A stretch of 64,000 nucleotides of DNA, from assembly GCF_002954445.1 (NCBI RefSeq), contig NZ_MQWA01000001.1:920586-984585 (forward strand), in the 5' to 3' direction. Source of the stretch: Rubritalea profundi. Its GTDB lineage: Bacteria > Verrucomicrobiota > Verrucomicrobiia > Verrucomicrobiales > Akkermansiaceae. This document shows positions 19,101 to 29,106 of this stretch, piece by piece; the first letter of the stretch is position 1, and every line of letters begins with the position of its first letter. Made by a program: the position numbers and the translations under genes. The notes under the pieces were generated by a model. That model saw only the letters and a program-made list of their open reading frames with translations, searched no databases and was not told where the DNA came from.

Positions 19101-20883
19101 GCAGCCACATTCCAAAAATGGTTTCGGACAATGTGCCTGACTTGACTTGACCGTTGAGGATTGCCGGCAGTTGGCTGAGAAGTGCTGCAGCATGTTTGCG
19201 CGTGTCTTTCTGATGGTATCTGAAATGGTTTGTCTGTACGACGGCCTGCCATGGTAATGCCCCACCTTTTCCAAACTTCAACTTATTCAAGGTTCGGCGG
19301 AGAATGGTATCACGAGTCCCCTGGTTGTTCTGGATCATCACTTTAAGGAATGTGACTTTGTCTCCATCGGGAGAATTTTGGAAAAGTTCAGCCCAGAGGG
19401 TGAGTAGTCCCGGAGTGGAATAGTTTCCGCCAGTTAGCTCTTTATAGAGTTTGTCAAAAGCGGCCTTTCGTTCACCGGCGTTTGCTTTCTTAGCTACCTG
19501 TTTTTTGAGTTGTTGGTAGCGGCCATCGAGCTTGGCGTATTTATTGAGAGCTTGCTCATATTTTGTATCCCGCTCAAACATGCCGCTATGCCAGACTCCG
19601 TGGCTGAGGGTCTTGATGTCGTTAGAGCGCCACATTTCAGACTTCATCATATCATCGACGACGAGACTGAATTTACGTTCAGGTTTCGCCCAAGCGCGGA
19701 CCATCGCGGCCTGTGCGTGGGGGTTGCGGGCAAGGTTGGGAGCTATTGCTTTGGCTTGCTCAACAGTGAGGGTTTTATCGAAGAGTGATGTGTCGGGTGC
19801 TGAAAGATCGTTAAAGACTTCTGGAAGATCGCGGACTAGCGCGCGAACTTCAATGCGAGAGAACAGGAAATCACATGCACGACGGCCACGAGAGCCGTTC
19901 ATTTTGTGGCTAACAACGCTCTTGGCTTGCTCGGTTGGCATGCTGCGGAGAGCCTTCAAAATAGGCGCGGCCTTCTCGGCACGGCTCACTTTGAGGAACA
20001 TGGAAAAGACTCCGGCGTCGCGTTGGCCAGTGTGCATCCAGCCTTCAGAAACGATGATGGAGCCTTGATAAGGAAGAGCGGTGATGAGCGTCTGCGCAGA
20101 TCTGAGAGCGTTACCGAGCAGGGCTGGCTGAATTTCTTTTCGATCGGCGATGGACTGTTCTAGCTTTTTCTGAACTGGAATAATGGCTTTGACCCAATTC
20201 AGGCGAGCTCGGAGCTGTGGGCTAGCGCGTCTCGCCTTGGCTAGATTCTCCATAGCATCGGAGGTTGTTTTATCGTCGAACTTGTAGCTTTCTAGCCCCT
20301 TTAGCATGAATTCTTCAAACGGAGCGAACTGCTCAATCGGGTCATTGCTGTTATAAATTGCAGCCAGTCTGTTTGCGATGGCGGCAAGATCGGTGCGTTT
20401 TTGGGCCTGAGTCAGGAACCAGAAATCGAATTGTTTCGCCTTGCCGTAACCACGAAGGCGGTCGCCGTCCTCACGCATCAGCAGGTAGGCAGCCTCGGGC
20501 TGTTTCATGTTGTTTATAAGCAGTCGATAGACTGAATTTGCGGCATCGCCAGCGAGTCTGGAATCGAGCGATTTTTCTTTGAGCAGTTTGCGGTAGAAAC
20601 TGACAGCATCCGACCATTTTCCAGCAAATTCTGCGGAGCGTCCGGCGCTAAGCAACAAGTTCTGCGAGTTGGATGAGTTTGCGGTCAACCATGGTTTCAC
20701 CTTGGCAAATGCCTCGGCTGCTCTGGCTTCTTTTAAGCCAGTTTGAAGAATGCCGATGACTGCGCTCTCGGACTGAGTTTGCGAATCTTCAAAGGTTTTG
20801 ATCTGATCGTCGAGCGGTGAGGCGATGGCTGGACTGATTGTCAGAAGCGAGATAAAGAGGCAGGAATAACGGCGAATAGACAT
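16195..20883 (-). CDS. N-terminal part of giant protein B: secreted TPR protein with beta-modules
   Basis: Signal peptide MSIRRYSCLFISLLTISPAIASPLDDQ, so the start is reassigned to 20883 from the 21267 ORF start; TPR-like C-terminal block, then a DPTLSVSG...KETGPYTGEFQG module. Confidence 0.82.
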   Translation of the reverse strand: MSIRRYSCLFISLLTISPAIASPLDDQIKTFEDSQTQSESAVIGILQTGLKEARAAEAFAKVKPWLTANSSNSQNLLLSAGRSAEFAGKWSDAVSFYRKLLKEKSLDSRLAGDAANSVYRLLINNMKQPEAAYLLMREDGDRLRGYGKAKQFDFWFLTQAQKRTDLAAIANRLAAIYNSNDPIEQFAPFEEFMLKGLESYKFDDKTTSDAMENLAKARRASPQLRARLNWVKAIIPVQKKLEQSIADRKEIQPALLGNALRSAQTLITALPYQGSIIVSEGWMHTGQRDAGVFSMFLKVSRAEKAAPILKALRSMPTEQAKSVVSHKMNGSRGRRACDFLFSRIEVRALVRDLPEVFNDLSAPDTSLFDKTLTVEQAKAIAPNLARNPHAQAAMVRAWAKPERKFSLVVDDMMKSEMWRSNDIKTLSHGVWHSGMFERDTKYEQALNKYAKLDGRYQQLKKQVAKKANAGERKAAFDKLYKELTGGNYSTPGLLTLWAELFQNSPDGDKVTFLKVMIQNNQGTRDTILRRTLNKLKFGKGGALPWQAVVQTNHFRYHQKDTRKHAAALLSQLPAILNGQVKSGTLSETIFGMWLHSVDVRDDKAKAQMKEILASPAYAKIDPAYQKVAADASHFGAEALAPKMLVNQPEYISRELLALPKDAAPAAVEAAFKAVMDRVSKATSPVVVRGLNGVGNLSKLSAQSRALAFTLFNGQSPLEAYPSRQGYEQLAVRLIKDAQEAKQWGQLVPYAASLWRSSMTPDHHNRFPVADSLVAFAEAAMAANQPSVAISIARTGIMLIDPVNTNHGMPERIARMRSLSGKASVAIGAVEIPVDETDPAYGIYKSNAEYVQGNLDTAWELYQANADQLEPLIRKLAVEYSFWLLKRNTQVGQTDRAETLVKELTIWSRQAEGTFSLAQEAKLKISYADLAFRKGALPTSRAWYRKVADAAEYKGTSIQLRAALGSVNVDRVSKDFSSALGELDKLMRLKDPALRIQVYYTRGEVLMDQENYKEAFDAIDYVLRQQPKHADALILRGKIQFKMRKLVEATEIELGPSQDDTVIVPGETVKINLRDPTLSVSGVGADIEVEIWAASGDSERVMLNQLGDSKEKFRAEIPTVLGAPVKGDKILQILGKDEIRFGYSKRFRAKMDDLPADPELAIEVASDAHLSFSAGAFPPRQGERRLDISELGLSTAQAALGTRSVRPGNPVYIRVSDPDQSQSPGIDEVTVSLNVTSGDVIRKLVLKETGPYTGEFQGIVPTTGAQAMAFASESAPGRDPNMAISSQDYPGWAGNVGDKNKTRTFGVDLNDNVPVDKMSFDFGAAGQGLSHFVLQTSMNGKSWTTRSRFPAAKNLAPWDGRPRISVVSNSHVDTLSFPENRQVPEDWKQRMELDSVGQNVRFKDGYLKNLTFEKLPNIGQHPGAGVLVQFRAHFYQPAAAIRRFRLSGLPVVDANDETKAIFLINGQPASGNSDDPLTIEREFGPGLHDIEIWYTEALSELQKRKPILSCDVPGKDQLVPCPDTMFDSAKFPEAYAKTSPNQPPSQRIKLVSMSHLVTTLRLA

Positions 20884-21173
20884 GGGTTGCTTGAAATTGG
20901 TACTCTCTATGATGCCAGCCTTCAGCTTGCGGATCACCCGAGTCATCCGAGCAAGAGCGATGCCTTGTGGTCGGATGGGCAAGCCAATTGGGCTTGCTTG
21001 AGAATTGTTAGATGGTGTGCCATCTTGGATTTTTGTGAAAGTCATTTCCATTCTGAAGGACGGTTTTTGAGCGCGGCTCTGAAGCTCGTCCATGGCTGGA
21101 GCTGGTGAATTCAATGTGCTAGAAACCGGTATGTGTTGATTATTATCCATCGTATTATTTGGTTTCCTAACTA

Positions 21174-24100
21174 TTATCGTCCGTCCTCCAAGCGATCGAT
21201 TTCCAGTTCGTTTTCGAGTTTTTGAAGTGACCCTGTTGATAGCTGGCCTCGGGCGTAGGCGGCCCATATACTTTCGGGGAAATCGTAGGTTAGGCGTTTA
21301 TAGATGGAGTAGGCGGCCATCTCTCGTTTGAGTTTTTGGTAACACATTCCGGCCCAGTACATCCCGCGTGAGCGTAAGGTTTTTCCATCGTATCCTTGAT
21401 CGTTAACGACCCGAAGGAATGCGGCGAGCGCTTCCTCGTTTTTACCGGCACGCATGTAAGCCTCGCCTGCGCTGACTCCGGCTTTACCAGCGAGCGGGTC
21501 GCTGGGGAAACGTTGCTGCAACCGACCAAAGATCTGGGCGGTTTTGACATACTCCCGGTTGGCTTTAGTTTGTAGTGCCTCACCTTTGAATTGGGCATCC
21601 TTATTTTCGGTATCAGCTAACAATGCCTTTGCCTGCTTTTCATAAGTGGCTGCTCTACGGAGGAAGTAGCTACCTAACTTCGCCATTGCGGTGGCGAGGA
21701 ATTCTGAGTCAGGGTATTTGTAAGCGAGTTTGACATACTCCTGGGCGGCGACGTCGCGCTCGTTGAGTTTTTCATAGACCGAGGCAATTCTGTATTGGGC
21801 CTTGGAGGCGTGCAGAGTTTCTGGGTAGCTGCCAGTCACATTCATAAAGCGTGACAGAGCGGCGCGGTAGCGGGTTTCCTGCAGGTCACCTTTTTCAGTG
21901 TCGTTGGCTTCTTCTAGTGATAGAGTTCCTAGCAAGTACTCGGCGTGGGCGCGGGTTTCGGGGTCTTTGAATTGATCCATCGCCTTGGCGAGTAGTTGCT
22001 TGGCACGAACATATTCGCGGGCAGCCATTTCGGTTTTTCCGAGTTTGCGGTGGCTTTTGGCAATTTCTAGATAGCTTTCCGCCAGTGAGAACTGGGTGCG
22101 CATGGCGATTTCCGGATCGTCATATTTTTTGGAGAACGGTTTGACGGTTCCGTCAGATCCTTTGCTGATGGTGATCATCTGAGTCGGTGATTTAATACCG
22201 TTGCTCGCGGTGTAGCGCATGGCGACAACGTCGTCGTAAACAACGGGGAATCCGTCGCGTCTGACATTGTGTGGAACAGGTTCCTGATCAGTGGACTCAG
22301 GAGTCTGCGGGGTGATTGCCTTGGCGTAAGAGAGGCGGTAGCTGCCTTTGAAAACACCACTATGCGGGGTGGACTCACGGAGAACCACGCGATGCTTGGC
22401 ACCTGATTTAGCCTGCATTAGGACGTTCACTGTGTCGGTTTTATCCGAAACATCGCCACCGAGGTCGACAACGCGGAGAGTGATGGTTTCACCGACGTAA
22501 GCGGTAGTTCTGGCTTCACGGAAATTATTTTCCATGACATCAAAAACGGGATGGGTGATGACCTTGGTGGTTGTGGTGAGCCACTTGTCAGCGCCGGATT
22601 CGTCTTTGTACTTCATTCCGATATGGACGCGCTCGCCGGGAAGGACGATGAGTCCGTTGATTTTGAGCTTATTGTATTCCTCGTAGCCTAATTCGCCATT
22701 GCGGGCTTTTTGGAGAAGATCGTATCGTTCATCGTGAGACATCACGCCGTACTCCGGAGAGTGGCTGGCAATGAGTGGGATGTCCAAAGTGAAGTGGTCG
22801 AGCACGGCGTTGTCTGACCAGAGCTGGTAGCTATTTCCAACATAGGAAGCAATTTCAGGAATGCCTCTCCAGATGTCTCCATATCTCTTCTCGGGAGTCA
22901 CTAGGTGACCAATGAGTTCAATGGTTCCTGGCACGTTAAGATCGAATACTTTGCCGTCGAGGGGAACCTCGGCGATTTTGCGGCCGTTATCGGTCTGGGC
23001 GTAGAGGGTGACGGTGGATGCGGCTCCGAGCGCGAGATGAGGGGCGAGTAGCTCGACATACATCCGGCGACCATGCACGGTCTTGAATCCGCCTTCGGGT
23101 GGGGCGGTAGTCGGGAACAGTTTGTGGGCGATCGACCAGCGTGGCTGGATCTGCCCACTACCCGCCTCCCTGGCTTTGCGGGCTGAATCGGCTTCGACTT
23201 TGAGTTGCCCTTCATCCATCTTGATAAATCCTTCGGTGAGTGAACGGAATCCAGGAAGGTCTCCTGCGCCAGTGCTGTAGTCGATGTTGGTCACGGTTGG
23301 CTGTGACAAGCTGATCTGCGGCAGAGCAAAGATGGCGTGGTCGATCCTAGCGTAGCGGTCGGTGGGCACACCGGGCTTGGTGTTTTCCTCATCGCGGTAG
23401 ATGGCTGTGAGTGTTCCCCCCTCGGCGACTTGGATCTCATTTTCCTTTTTGGGAGCGGTGGGCACCGGAATCATGATGGCCTCAAAGACGCCAGTGGATG
23501 GGCCGGTTTCGGTGGCGATGAATTCACGTGTACCACCAGACTCACTTTGCACCGTGACAGTCAGGGTGTCAGGTTCGACGGTGACATCCATATCAGCGTC
23601 ATTGATGGCGAGTGAGAGTGGCTCTCCGTATGGGAAGCGGAGGAGTTTCTCATAGTAAGGCATGTCTTTCCTATGTCTGCCGCTGAAGCGCGGTTTGATA
23701 TCAGCAAACTCGATTTTTGCGGTGCTGAAGGCTACATTGAGTAAGCGCTCCTGCTTTTGCTGTGACTTGGTGACGTAGCGGTCGTCGACGTAGCGGACGG
23801 AAATTTTATCACCGGTGAGTATTTCCAGCGTGTCGTTCTTATTGAGCTTTGAGTAGTCCTCGGCGACAGGTAGTACTTTTTTGCCGTCAGGAGCATTGAG
23901 TGTGACTTTGTTCAAGGCCGGGATTGGCCCTTCGCTCTCGGTGAAGACTAGCTTGAAGAGTCGGGTGCGTGAGTTCGGTGCAAATTTAACATTGAACTCG
24001 GAGCCATCGGCATTGGCTGTGATAGCAGCAGATGCGTTGCGGTGAGTGAGGACGCCTTTGGGGAATTTGGTGGTGTCAAAAAAGCTATCTGGGCAGTCGA

Positions 24101-25697
24101 CGAGTGCTTCTTTGTCCTCGAGGTTGGCAGAGAGTTTGACGCCGCGGCCAAAGCCGATATTGGCGACCCATCCAGTGGCCCAGATTTCAAACTTATGAAC
24201 ACCAGGGCTGAGGTTGATAGAACCTTCAAGATTGCCCGTACCCCCTTTTTCAGAGATCCTGCGGCCGTCAACAACGAGCGTGAACTTCGGTTTGCTATTG
24301 ATCGACGGGTGGGTATTTTTAGGGATTTGGTACTTACCGAGATCCACTTTGAACTTACGTGTTACATTGGATGACTCGTAGAAGTGCGCCTGGAACCTGT
24401 AGATCACGGAAGAAACGCCGTGTCGGTTCTGACGTTTCCAGACAACGGTCTTGTAGAGGTCTTCTGGTAGAGCTTCGGAAGGGCCGGCGACATTGGCGAC
24501 GGCGCTCTGAGCGAACTGTTGACTCACCCAACCACTTTCCAAGTGCTGTTCCAATTGACGAAGGTCATCGATAGTGCGGCCTGAGCTGGCGTGAAATCTG
24601 TCGGTATCATTCATGATAACGACCGAAGGTTGCCAAGGGTCTTTCAGAGCTGTGCGATGCGTAGGATAGACAGCGACTTGTTGCATATCGCCGGGATTCA
24701 TGCCTGTAAGGAGGATGAACTTCTTGAGCTTAGCTCCAGGTTCTTTGGCGGTGATTGTCATTTCACCGAGCTCTACGTTGTCGTTGAGGTCGATGTTAAA
24801 TTCCGGAGTCATTCCTTTGACGGAGACTGGCTGCCAAGCTGGGTATGTGGTTTCCGGGCTGAGTACCATGTTCGGGTTACGGCCGGGCTCGGAGTTTTGC
24901 GCAGATGCCATTGCCTGAGCGCCGGTGGTTGGGATGCTTCCTTCGAACCAACCCGTGTGGGTTCCAGTTTCCTTTAGAGTGATACGGCTGATGCCATCAC
25001 CACTGGAGCTCTCGACGCTGACGGTGAGTTCATCAATGCCGGCGGTGCGTGAGCGGTCGGGGTCGATGACGCGGACGTGGATCGGGTTGCCAGGTTTGAC
25101 GCGGGTTTCGACAGGTTGTTCCTTTTTCTTCCCTTCTGAATCCTCGTCCATGCTTTCACCGGTGAGGAGCTTACGGCCAGCCTCTGCGGCGCGTTCTGCT
25201 TTGGCGAGGGCAGTGAGATCGGCCTCGGAGACTTTACGGTTTACCGTCTTCATTGCCTCCATCTGCTTCTCCATGTCGGCGATACGTTGTTCATCCTCGG
25301 TGAGGAGTTTGCGGGAGGACGCCATGAGGGTGGAGTTGGAAGCGATGGTGATGGGACCGCCACGTTTCTCAGCGATGTTGTTCATCTTCTTGCGGAATCG
25401 CTCGGAATAGGCGTAGAAGACCTCGTCGTCACCGATGACCTGGAGGATGCGGTCGCCGGGTTTCGGGGCGCCGAGTGCGGTGGCGACTTCGCCACGGAAC
25501 TTGGTTTTCTGGTCGCCAAACTGGCGGAGGAAGAATGTTTCTTTATCACCTGATGTGGCCCAGACGACAACTTCAATCTCGGTGCCAGCACCGGAAACTG
25601 CGAGGGTGGGGTCGACTAGGGTGACTTTAAGTTTTTCACCGGGAACGAGGGTTTTCTGAGCGCTACCTGAGGTCACTTCAATCTCGGTGGCCTCCAT
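21174..25697 (-). CDS. C-terminal part of giant protein A (beta-modules plus TPR), split from 25727..29038 by an apparent frame break
   Basis: Starts at a position internal to the homologous protein B (MEATEIEVTSG... vs VEATEIELGPS...); several ETGxxTGxFxG modules; C-terminal TPRs. Confidence 0.84.
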   Translation of the reverse strand: MEATEIEVTSGSAQKTLVPGEKLKVTLVDPTLAVSGAGTEIEVVVWATSGDKETFFLRQFGDQKTKFRGEVATALGAPKPGDRILQVIGDDEVFYAYSERFRKKMNNIAEKRGGPITIASNSTLMASSRKLLTEDEQRIADMEKQMEAMKTVNRKVSEADLTALAKAERAAEAGRKLLTGESMDEDSEGKKKEQPVETRVKPGNPIHVRVIDPDRSRTAGIDELTVSVESSSGDGISRITLKETGTHTGWFEGSIPTTGAQAMASAQNSEPGRNPNMVLSPETTYPAWQPVSVKGMTPEFNIDLNDNVELGEMTITAKEPGAKLKKFILLTGMNPGDMQQVAVYPTHRTALKDPWQPSVVIMNDTDRFHASSGRTIDDLRQLEQHLESGWVSQQFAQSAVANVAGPSEALPEDLYKTVVWKRQNRHGVSSVIYRFQAHFYESSNVTRKFKVDLGKYQIPKNTHPSINSKPKFTLVVDGRRISEKGGTGNLEGSINLSPGVHKFEIWATGWVANIGFGRGVKLSANLEDKEALVDCPDSFFDTTKFPKGVLTHRNASAAITANADGSEFNVKFAPNSRTRLFKLVFTESEGPIPALNKVTLNAPDGKKVLPVAEDYSKLNKNDTLEILTGDKISVRYVDDRYVTKSQQKQERLLNVAFSTAKIEFADIKPRFSGRHRKDMPYYEKLLRFPYGEPLSLAINDADMDVTVEPDTLTVTVQSESGGTREFIATETGPSTGVFEAIMIPVPTAPKKENEIQVAEGGTLTAIYRDEENTKPGVPTDRYARIDHAIFALPQISLSQPTVTNIDYSTGAGDLPGFRSLTEGFIKMDEGQLKVEADSARKAREAGSGQIQPRWSIAHKLFPTTAPPEGGFKTVHGRRMYVELLAPHLALGAASTVTLYAQTDNGRKIAEVPLDGKVFDLNVPGTIELIGHLVTPEKRYGDIWRGIPEIASYVGNSYQLWSDNAVLDHFTLDIPLIASHSPEYGVMSHDERYDLLQKARNGELGYEEYNKLKINGLIVLPGERVHIGMKYKDESGADKWLTTTTKVITHPVFDVMENNFREARTTAYVGETITLRVVDLGGDVSDKTDTVNVLMQAKSGAKHRVVLRESTPHSGVFKGSYRLSYAKAITPQTPESTDQEPVPHNVRRDGFPVVYDDVVAMRYTASNGIKSPTQMITISKGSDGTVKPFSKKYDDPEIAMRTQFSLAESYLEIAKSHRKLGKTEMAAREYVRAKQLLAKAMDQFKDPETRAHAEYLLGTLSLEEANDTEKGDLQETRYRAALSRFMNVTGSYPETLHASKAQYRIASVYEKLNERDVAAQEYVKLAYKYPDSEFLATAMAKLGSYFLRRAATYEKQAKALLADTENKDAQFKGEALQTKANREYVKTAQIFGRLQQRFPSDPLAGKAGVSAGEAYMRAGKNEEALAAFLRVVNDQGYDGKTLRSRGMYWAGMCYQKLKREMAAYSIYKRLTYDFPESIWAAYARGQLSTGSLQKLENELEIDRLEDGR

Positions 25698-25726
25698 CAG
25701 GTTTTTGCGCTTGAGTTGGACTTTTC

Positions 25727-28700
25727 CTAAGAGGATTTTGGCTTCGCGTGGTTTGGTTCGCGGGCAAGGATGGACTCGATATCATCGGCTGCGTCATCGT
25801 ATTCTTCCATGTCGTAGTTGACGACGGCGCGGGCGTAGCGGGCGGGTGACCACATCTCTGGGATGCGTTCGAGCTCTAGTAGGCCGAGGGTTTTTAGAGC
25901 TGAGTCAAAGTCTTTTCCAATACGCTCGGCGTCGGCTTTGCGCAGGGTGGCCTGGTAACGGGCGACGACACCTTCGTAGGCTTTATTTTCCTGGGTCTTG
26001 GTATAAATCTGATGGGCTTCGCGGAGCTGTCCGCGCTGCATGGCGATGTCACCGTAAGCGATTTCGAGGCCAATTTTTTCTTCGGGAGTGAGCGGTGATG
26101 TTGGCTCGGCGGACCAGGCTAGGAGGGCCTTGACGAGGTCTTCCTGGCGGGTTTCATCGCGGCTGTAGATCACGCGTTGGAGTGCCCAGTTAAGGTAGCT
26201 GACGTTGAGTTCGCGGATCGTGGGGATGAGATGTTCCCAGTTCTCATCGCAGAGTTCCCAGGCGGAGTCTTCATTTCCGGTCAACCAATCGCCTTGGGAT
26301 TTGTAGATCGGATAAGTTGGATCATTTTTAGCCACTGGGATCACCATCAAGCCCATGTTCATTGCTGCTTGGCTACGGAGGGTTTTGAGTACGCGGGTGT
26401 CACGTGTGGGATCGACTTTATGCTTTTTATTAACTGGCTGCGGAGGAAAAACCGCCTGCCCGGTCAGCGCCATAGCGTAGGCAGCGGACGGTTGTTCGTC
26501 TGCAAGAGATTTAGCAAAGGCGAGTGTTTGTGGGAGGTAACCTTGGTAACGAATCACCCGCATGCTGTCCCATAAAAAGTAAGCAACTTTGTGAATGACG
26601 ACCGGGTCCTGTTTCTCCTGGATGGTTGTGAGCAGGATCAAGGGGTTCGCTTCTCCGGCGGCGGGTATGATTCTGAGTTCGATGAGATCGACGATCAGGC
26701 TGAAGACTTTCGGGTCGGATAACACGGCTGCATCGAGGGCACAGATCTGAGCCGAGGCATTAATCTCGAAGCGAACCGGTGATTTCTTAGCACCATCGAT
26801 CGCCTTGGTCAGAGCGGCGACGGCGGTTGCGACATCGACCTTGGCGGCGGCAGGTGATGTATCGCCCTTCTTGGGTGCGACGGCAGCCTTCTTAGGCAGT
26901 GCCAATAGGTCTTTGCAGACGATTAAGGGATCGGATGAGTCGACGACGGCTAGCTGAGCCGGAGTAGTGAGTTCTTTTTTGAACCACTGACGGGCACCGC
27001 TATGTACGGCACCGGAAAGTGTTTTCCATGATGGAGATTTGACGAGAGCTTGGATCAGTTTGACCTGTTCAACATTGTCCTCTGGGTACTGCATGTTGAT
27101 CCATGCCATGACCTTCCATGATGCGAGACTATTGCGTTTCAAGTCGTCGGCGACGGATTTGCGCAGTGCGGCTTCGAGTGGGTGCGGCACGCATTTTTTA
27201 GGGAAACGTTTTTTCAGTTCGAGTACATTGTCACTGCGGGTGTGGCGCTGGGCGAGGAAGAGAATGCCGGGGGCGTACTTGGAGGCGTTTACCTTGTTGG
27301 TGGTTTCGATTTCAGCCCAAACTGGGTCGGTACTAGACATTCCGGTGACGATTGCGTTGCGCGCAAGTTGCTGAGCTGCGACGCTCTGGTCAGCGAGTAA
27401 TTCTGGAATGGCCTCTGGAGTGAATGCTAGAACTTTTACGAGTCGCTCGTGGACACTAGGGATTTTAGGTTGTGCTGATTTGTAGTCTGCCCAGAATTTT
27501 CTGAACACGGAGAGACGCTTAGCGGCTGGGTCCTCCTTCTTGGCATCCACGGTGGAGATTCCACCGCCAAGGGCCGCCCATTTTACGGCCCATTTCTTTT
27601 TTTCCTCATCAGTCGGCTTAGCACCGCAATATTTGCTAAGGGGGCCGTATATAGAAGCATTGCGTTGGTCATGGTGCTGGGGAAGACGCCATGCCTCAGG
27701 GCCCACGATAGCCGTTAGCGCTTTGTCAAAATCCTTGTCCTTGCCTGCAGCAACCGCCGCGAGGATGAGTGAGGCTTGCTGGCGGGAGTTTTGCGCAAGG
27801 TGCGGGACGAGTTGTTGAAGCTGCTCGAATGTGAGTTGACTCCATGGCTTTTCTAACAACACAGGACTCGTCCGGCTGTTCATTAGCTTCGGGTTGGCCT
27901 TGATGTAGTCCTGCACTGCATTGACCTTAGTCGGGGTAGCCTCCTTATGGTGATAATAATTGGGATTGCCCCAAGACGGCATGAGACCGGCGAGTTGAAT
28001 CGGGGTGAGTTTAGGAACAGCGGCGATGATCGGTGCCATTTTAGAGTCAATGTCATCGGCCCAGTATTTCGCCATGTCGCCTCGGTAATGTCGGCTATTG
28101 CCTCCGCCTCCCCAGCCGTTTTGTACCCAGAGGGCGTAGTGTGGGTATTTCGAGAGCAGCGCCTTGGCTTCGGCGAGCGGTGGTAAAATCACCTTGCCAG
28201 CAATCTTCGCCTGGTTGTAGGCTTTGACCGATACCGCCCAGTCGATGCGCAGTGCCATCTCCGGGTTAAAACTCATCACTTTGGAAAGTTGTTTGCAGTT
28301 GGTGACGAGTTCTGCGGTGACAGGGGCAATCCCGGGCATCTCGACGTAGCTGCTGAGGTTCTCTAGCAGCCAGTTGAAATAGCTACTGTAGCGGACGAGT
28401 AACAGGTCGGAGGGAAGCCCGGCCTTGATGCCGGCGTGCAGTCGGGCGGCCACGGCGGCGGAGTCCTTGCGGCGGACGGCTTCATCGAGGAACCAGGAGT
28501 CGAACTGGCGCGCACGCGGGCAGACCATGACACGATTTCCCTCGTTGCGGCCGAAAGCGTAGGCACCACTGACGTCCTTGAGACGGTGGATCAGGAGTGA
28601 GTAAACTCTATAGACAGCATCATCGGCAGTGGCGGATTTGAGGTCAGCTTTTTTAAGGTATTGTTGGTAGAGTGCTGTGCCATTTTTCCAATCGCCGCTG

Positions 28701-29038
28701 AGCTCTGCGGCTTGACCGGCGTAGTAGAGCAGCATGCCATCTTTCGGCATGTTTTGGCGTAACCATTTCTGGGTTTCGGCAATGGCCTGGGTGGGCTTTC
28801 CTTCCTTGATTCCAGCTTGCAGCAGGGAAATGATCGCCTTTTCAGATTGGGTTTCGATGGATGCTGTTACAGCCTTGCGTTGCTCGTCGAAAGTCGCGGC
28901 GGTGGCTGGCACAGCCAGTGAGCCGAAAACTACAAGCCCCAGAGAGACGCCAAACATTCGAACCCCCTTACCAGAAGATCTTTTATCAGTTCTGGTGGTG
29001 ATGGCATTACCGGGGGTGGAGTGTGTTGATTTTGTCAT
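25727..29038 (-). CDS. N-terminal part of giant protein A: secreted TPR protein
   Basis: Signal-like MFGVSLGLVVFGSLAVPATAATFDEQRKAV; aligns with the N-terminus of protein B (FDSWFLDEAVRRKDSAAVAARL vs FDFWFLTQAQKRTDLAAIANRL). Confidence 0.82.
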   Translation of the reverse strand: MTKSTHSTPGNAITTRTDKRSSGKGVRMFGVSLGLVVFGSLAVPATAATFDEQRKAVTASIETQSEKAIISLLQAGIKEGKPTQAIAETQKWLRQNMPKDGMLLYYAGQAAELSGDWKNGTALYQQYLKKADLKSATADDAVYRVYSLLIHRLKDVSGAYAFGRNEGNRVMVCPRARQFDSWFLDEAVRRKDSAAVAARLHAGIKAGLPSDLLLVRYSSYFNWLLENLSSYVEMPGIAPVTAELVTNCKQLSKVMSFNPEMALRIDWAVSVKAYNQAKIAGKVILPPLAEAKALLSKYPHYALWVQNGWGGGGNSRHYRGDMAKYWADDIDSKMAPIIAAVPKLTPIQLAGLMPSWGNPNYYHHKEATPTKVNAVQDYIKANPKLMNSRTSPVLLEKPWSQLTFEQLQQLVPHLAQNSRQQASLILAAVAAGKDKDFDKALTAIVGPEAWRLPQHHDQRNASIYGPLSKYCGAKPTDEEKKKWAVKWAALGGGISTVDAKKEDPAAKRLSVFRKFWADYKSAQPKIPSVHERLVKVLAFTPEAIPELLADQSVAAQQLARNAIVTGMSSTDPVWAEIETTNKVNASKYAPGILFLAQRHTRSDNVLELKKRFPKKCVPHPLEAALRKSVADDLKRNSLASWKVMAWINMQYPEDNVEQVKLIQALVKSPSWKTLSGAVHSGARQWFKKELTTPAQLAVVDSSDPLIVCKDLLALPKKAAVAPKKGDTSPAAAKVDVATAVAALTKAIDGAKKSPVRFEINASAQICALDAAVLSDPKVFSLIVDLIELRIIPAAGEANPLILLTTIQEKQDPVVIHKVAYFLWDSMRVIRYQGYLPQTLAFAKSLADEQPSAAYAMALTGQAVFPPQPVNKKHKVDPTRDTRVLKTLRSQAAMNMGLMVIPVAKNDPTYPIYKSQGDWLTGNEDSAWELCDENWEHLIPTIRELNVSYLNWALQRVIYSRDETRQEDLVKALLAWSAEPTSPLTPEEKIGLEIAYGDIAMQRGQLREAHQIYTKTQENKAYEGVVARYQATLRKADAERIGKDFDSALKTLGLLELERIPEMWSPARYARAVVNYDMEEYDDAADDIESILAREPNHAKPKSS

Positions 29039-29106
29039 TCGAATGATGATCTAATTAGAGTATTATAAAAACCTTGAGGTGGCTTGGCTGGGTCAATCAC
29101 AGGTAA

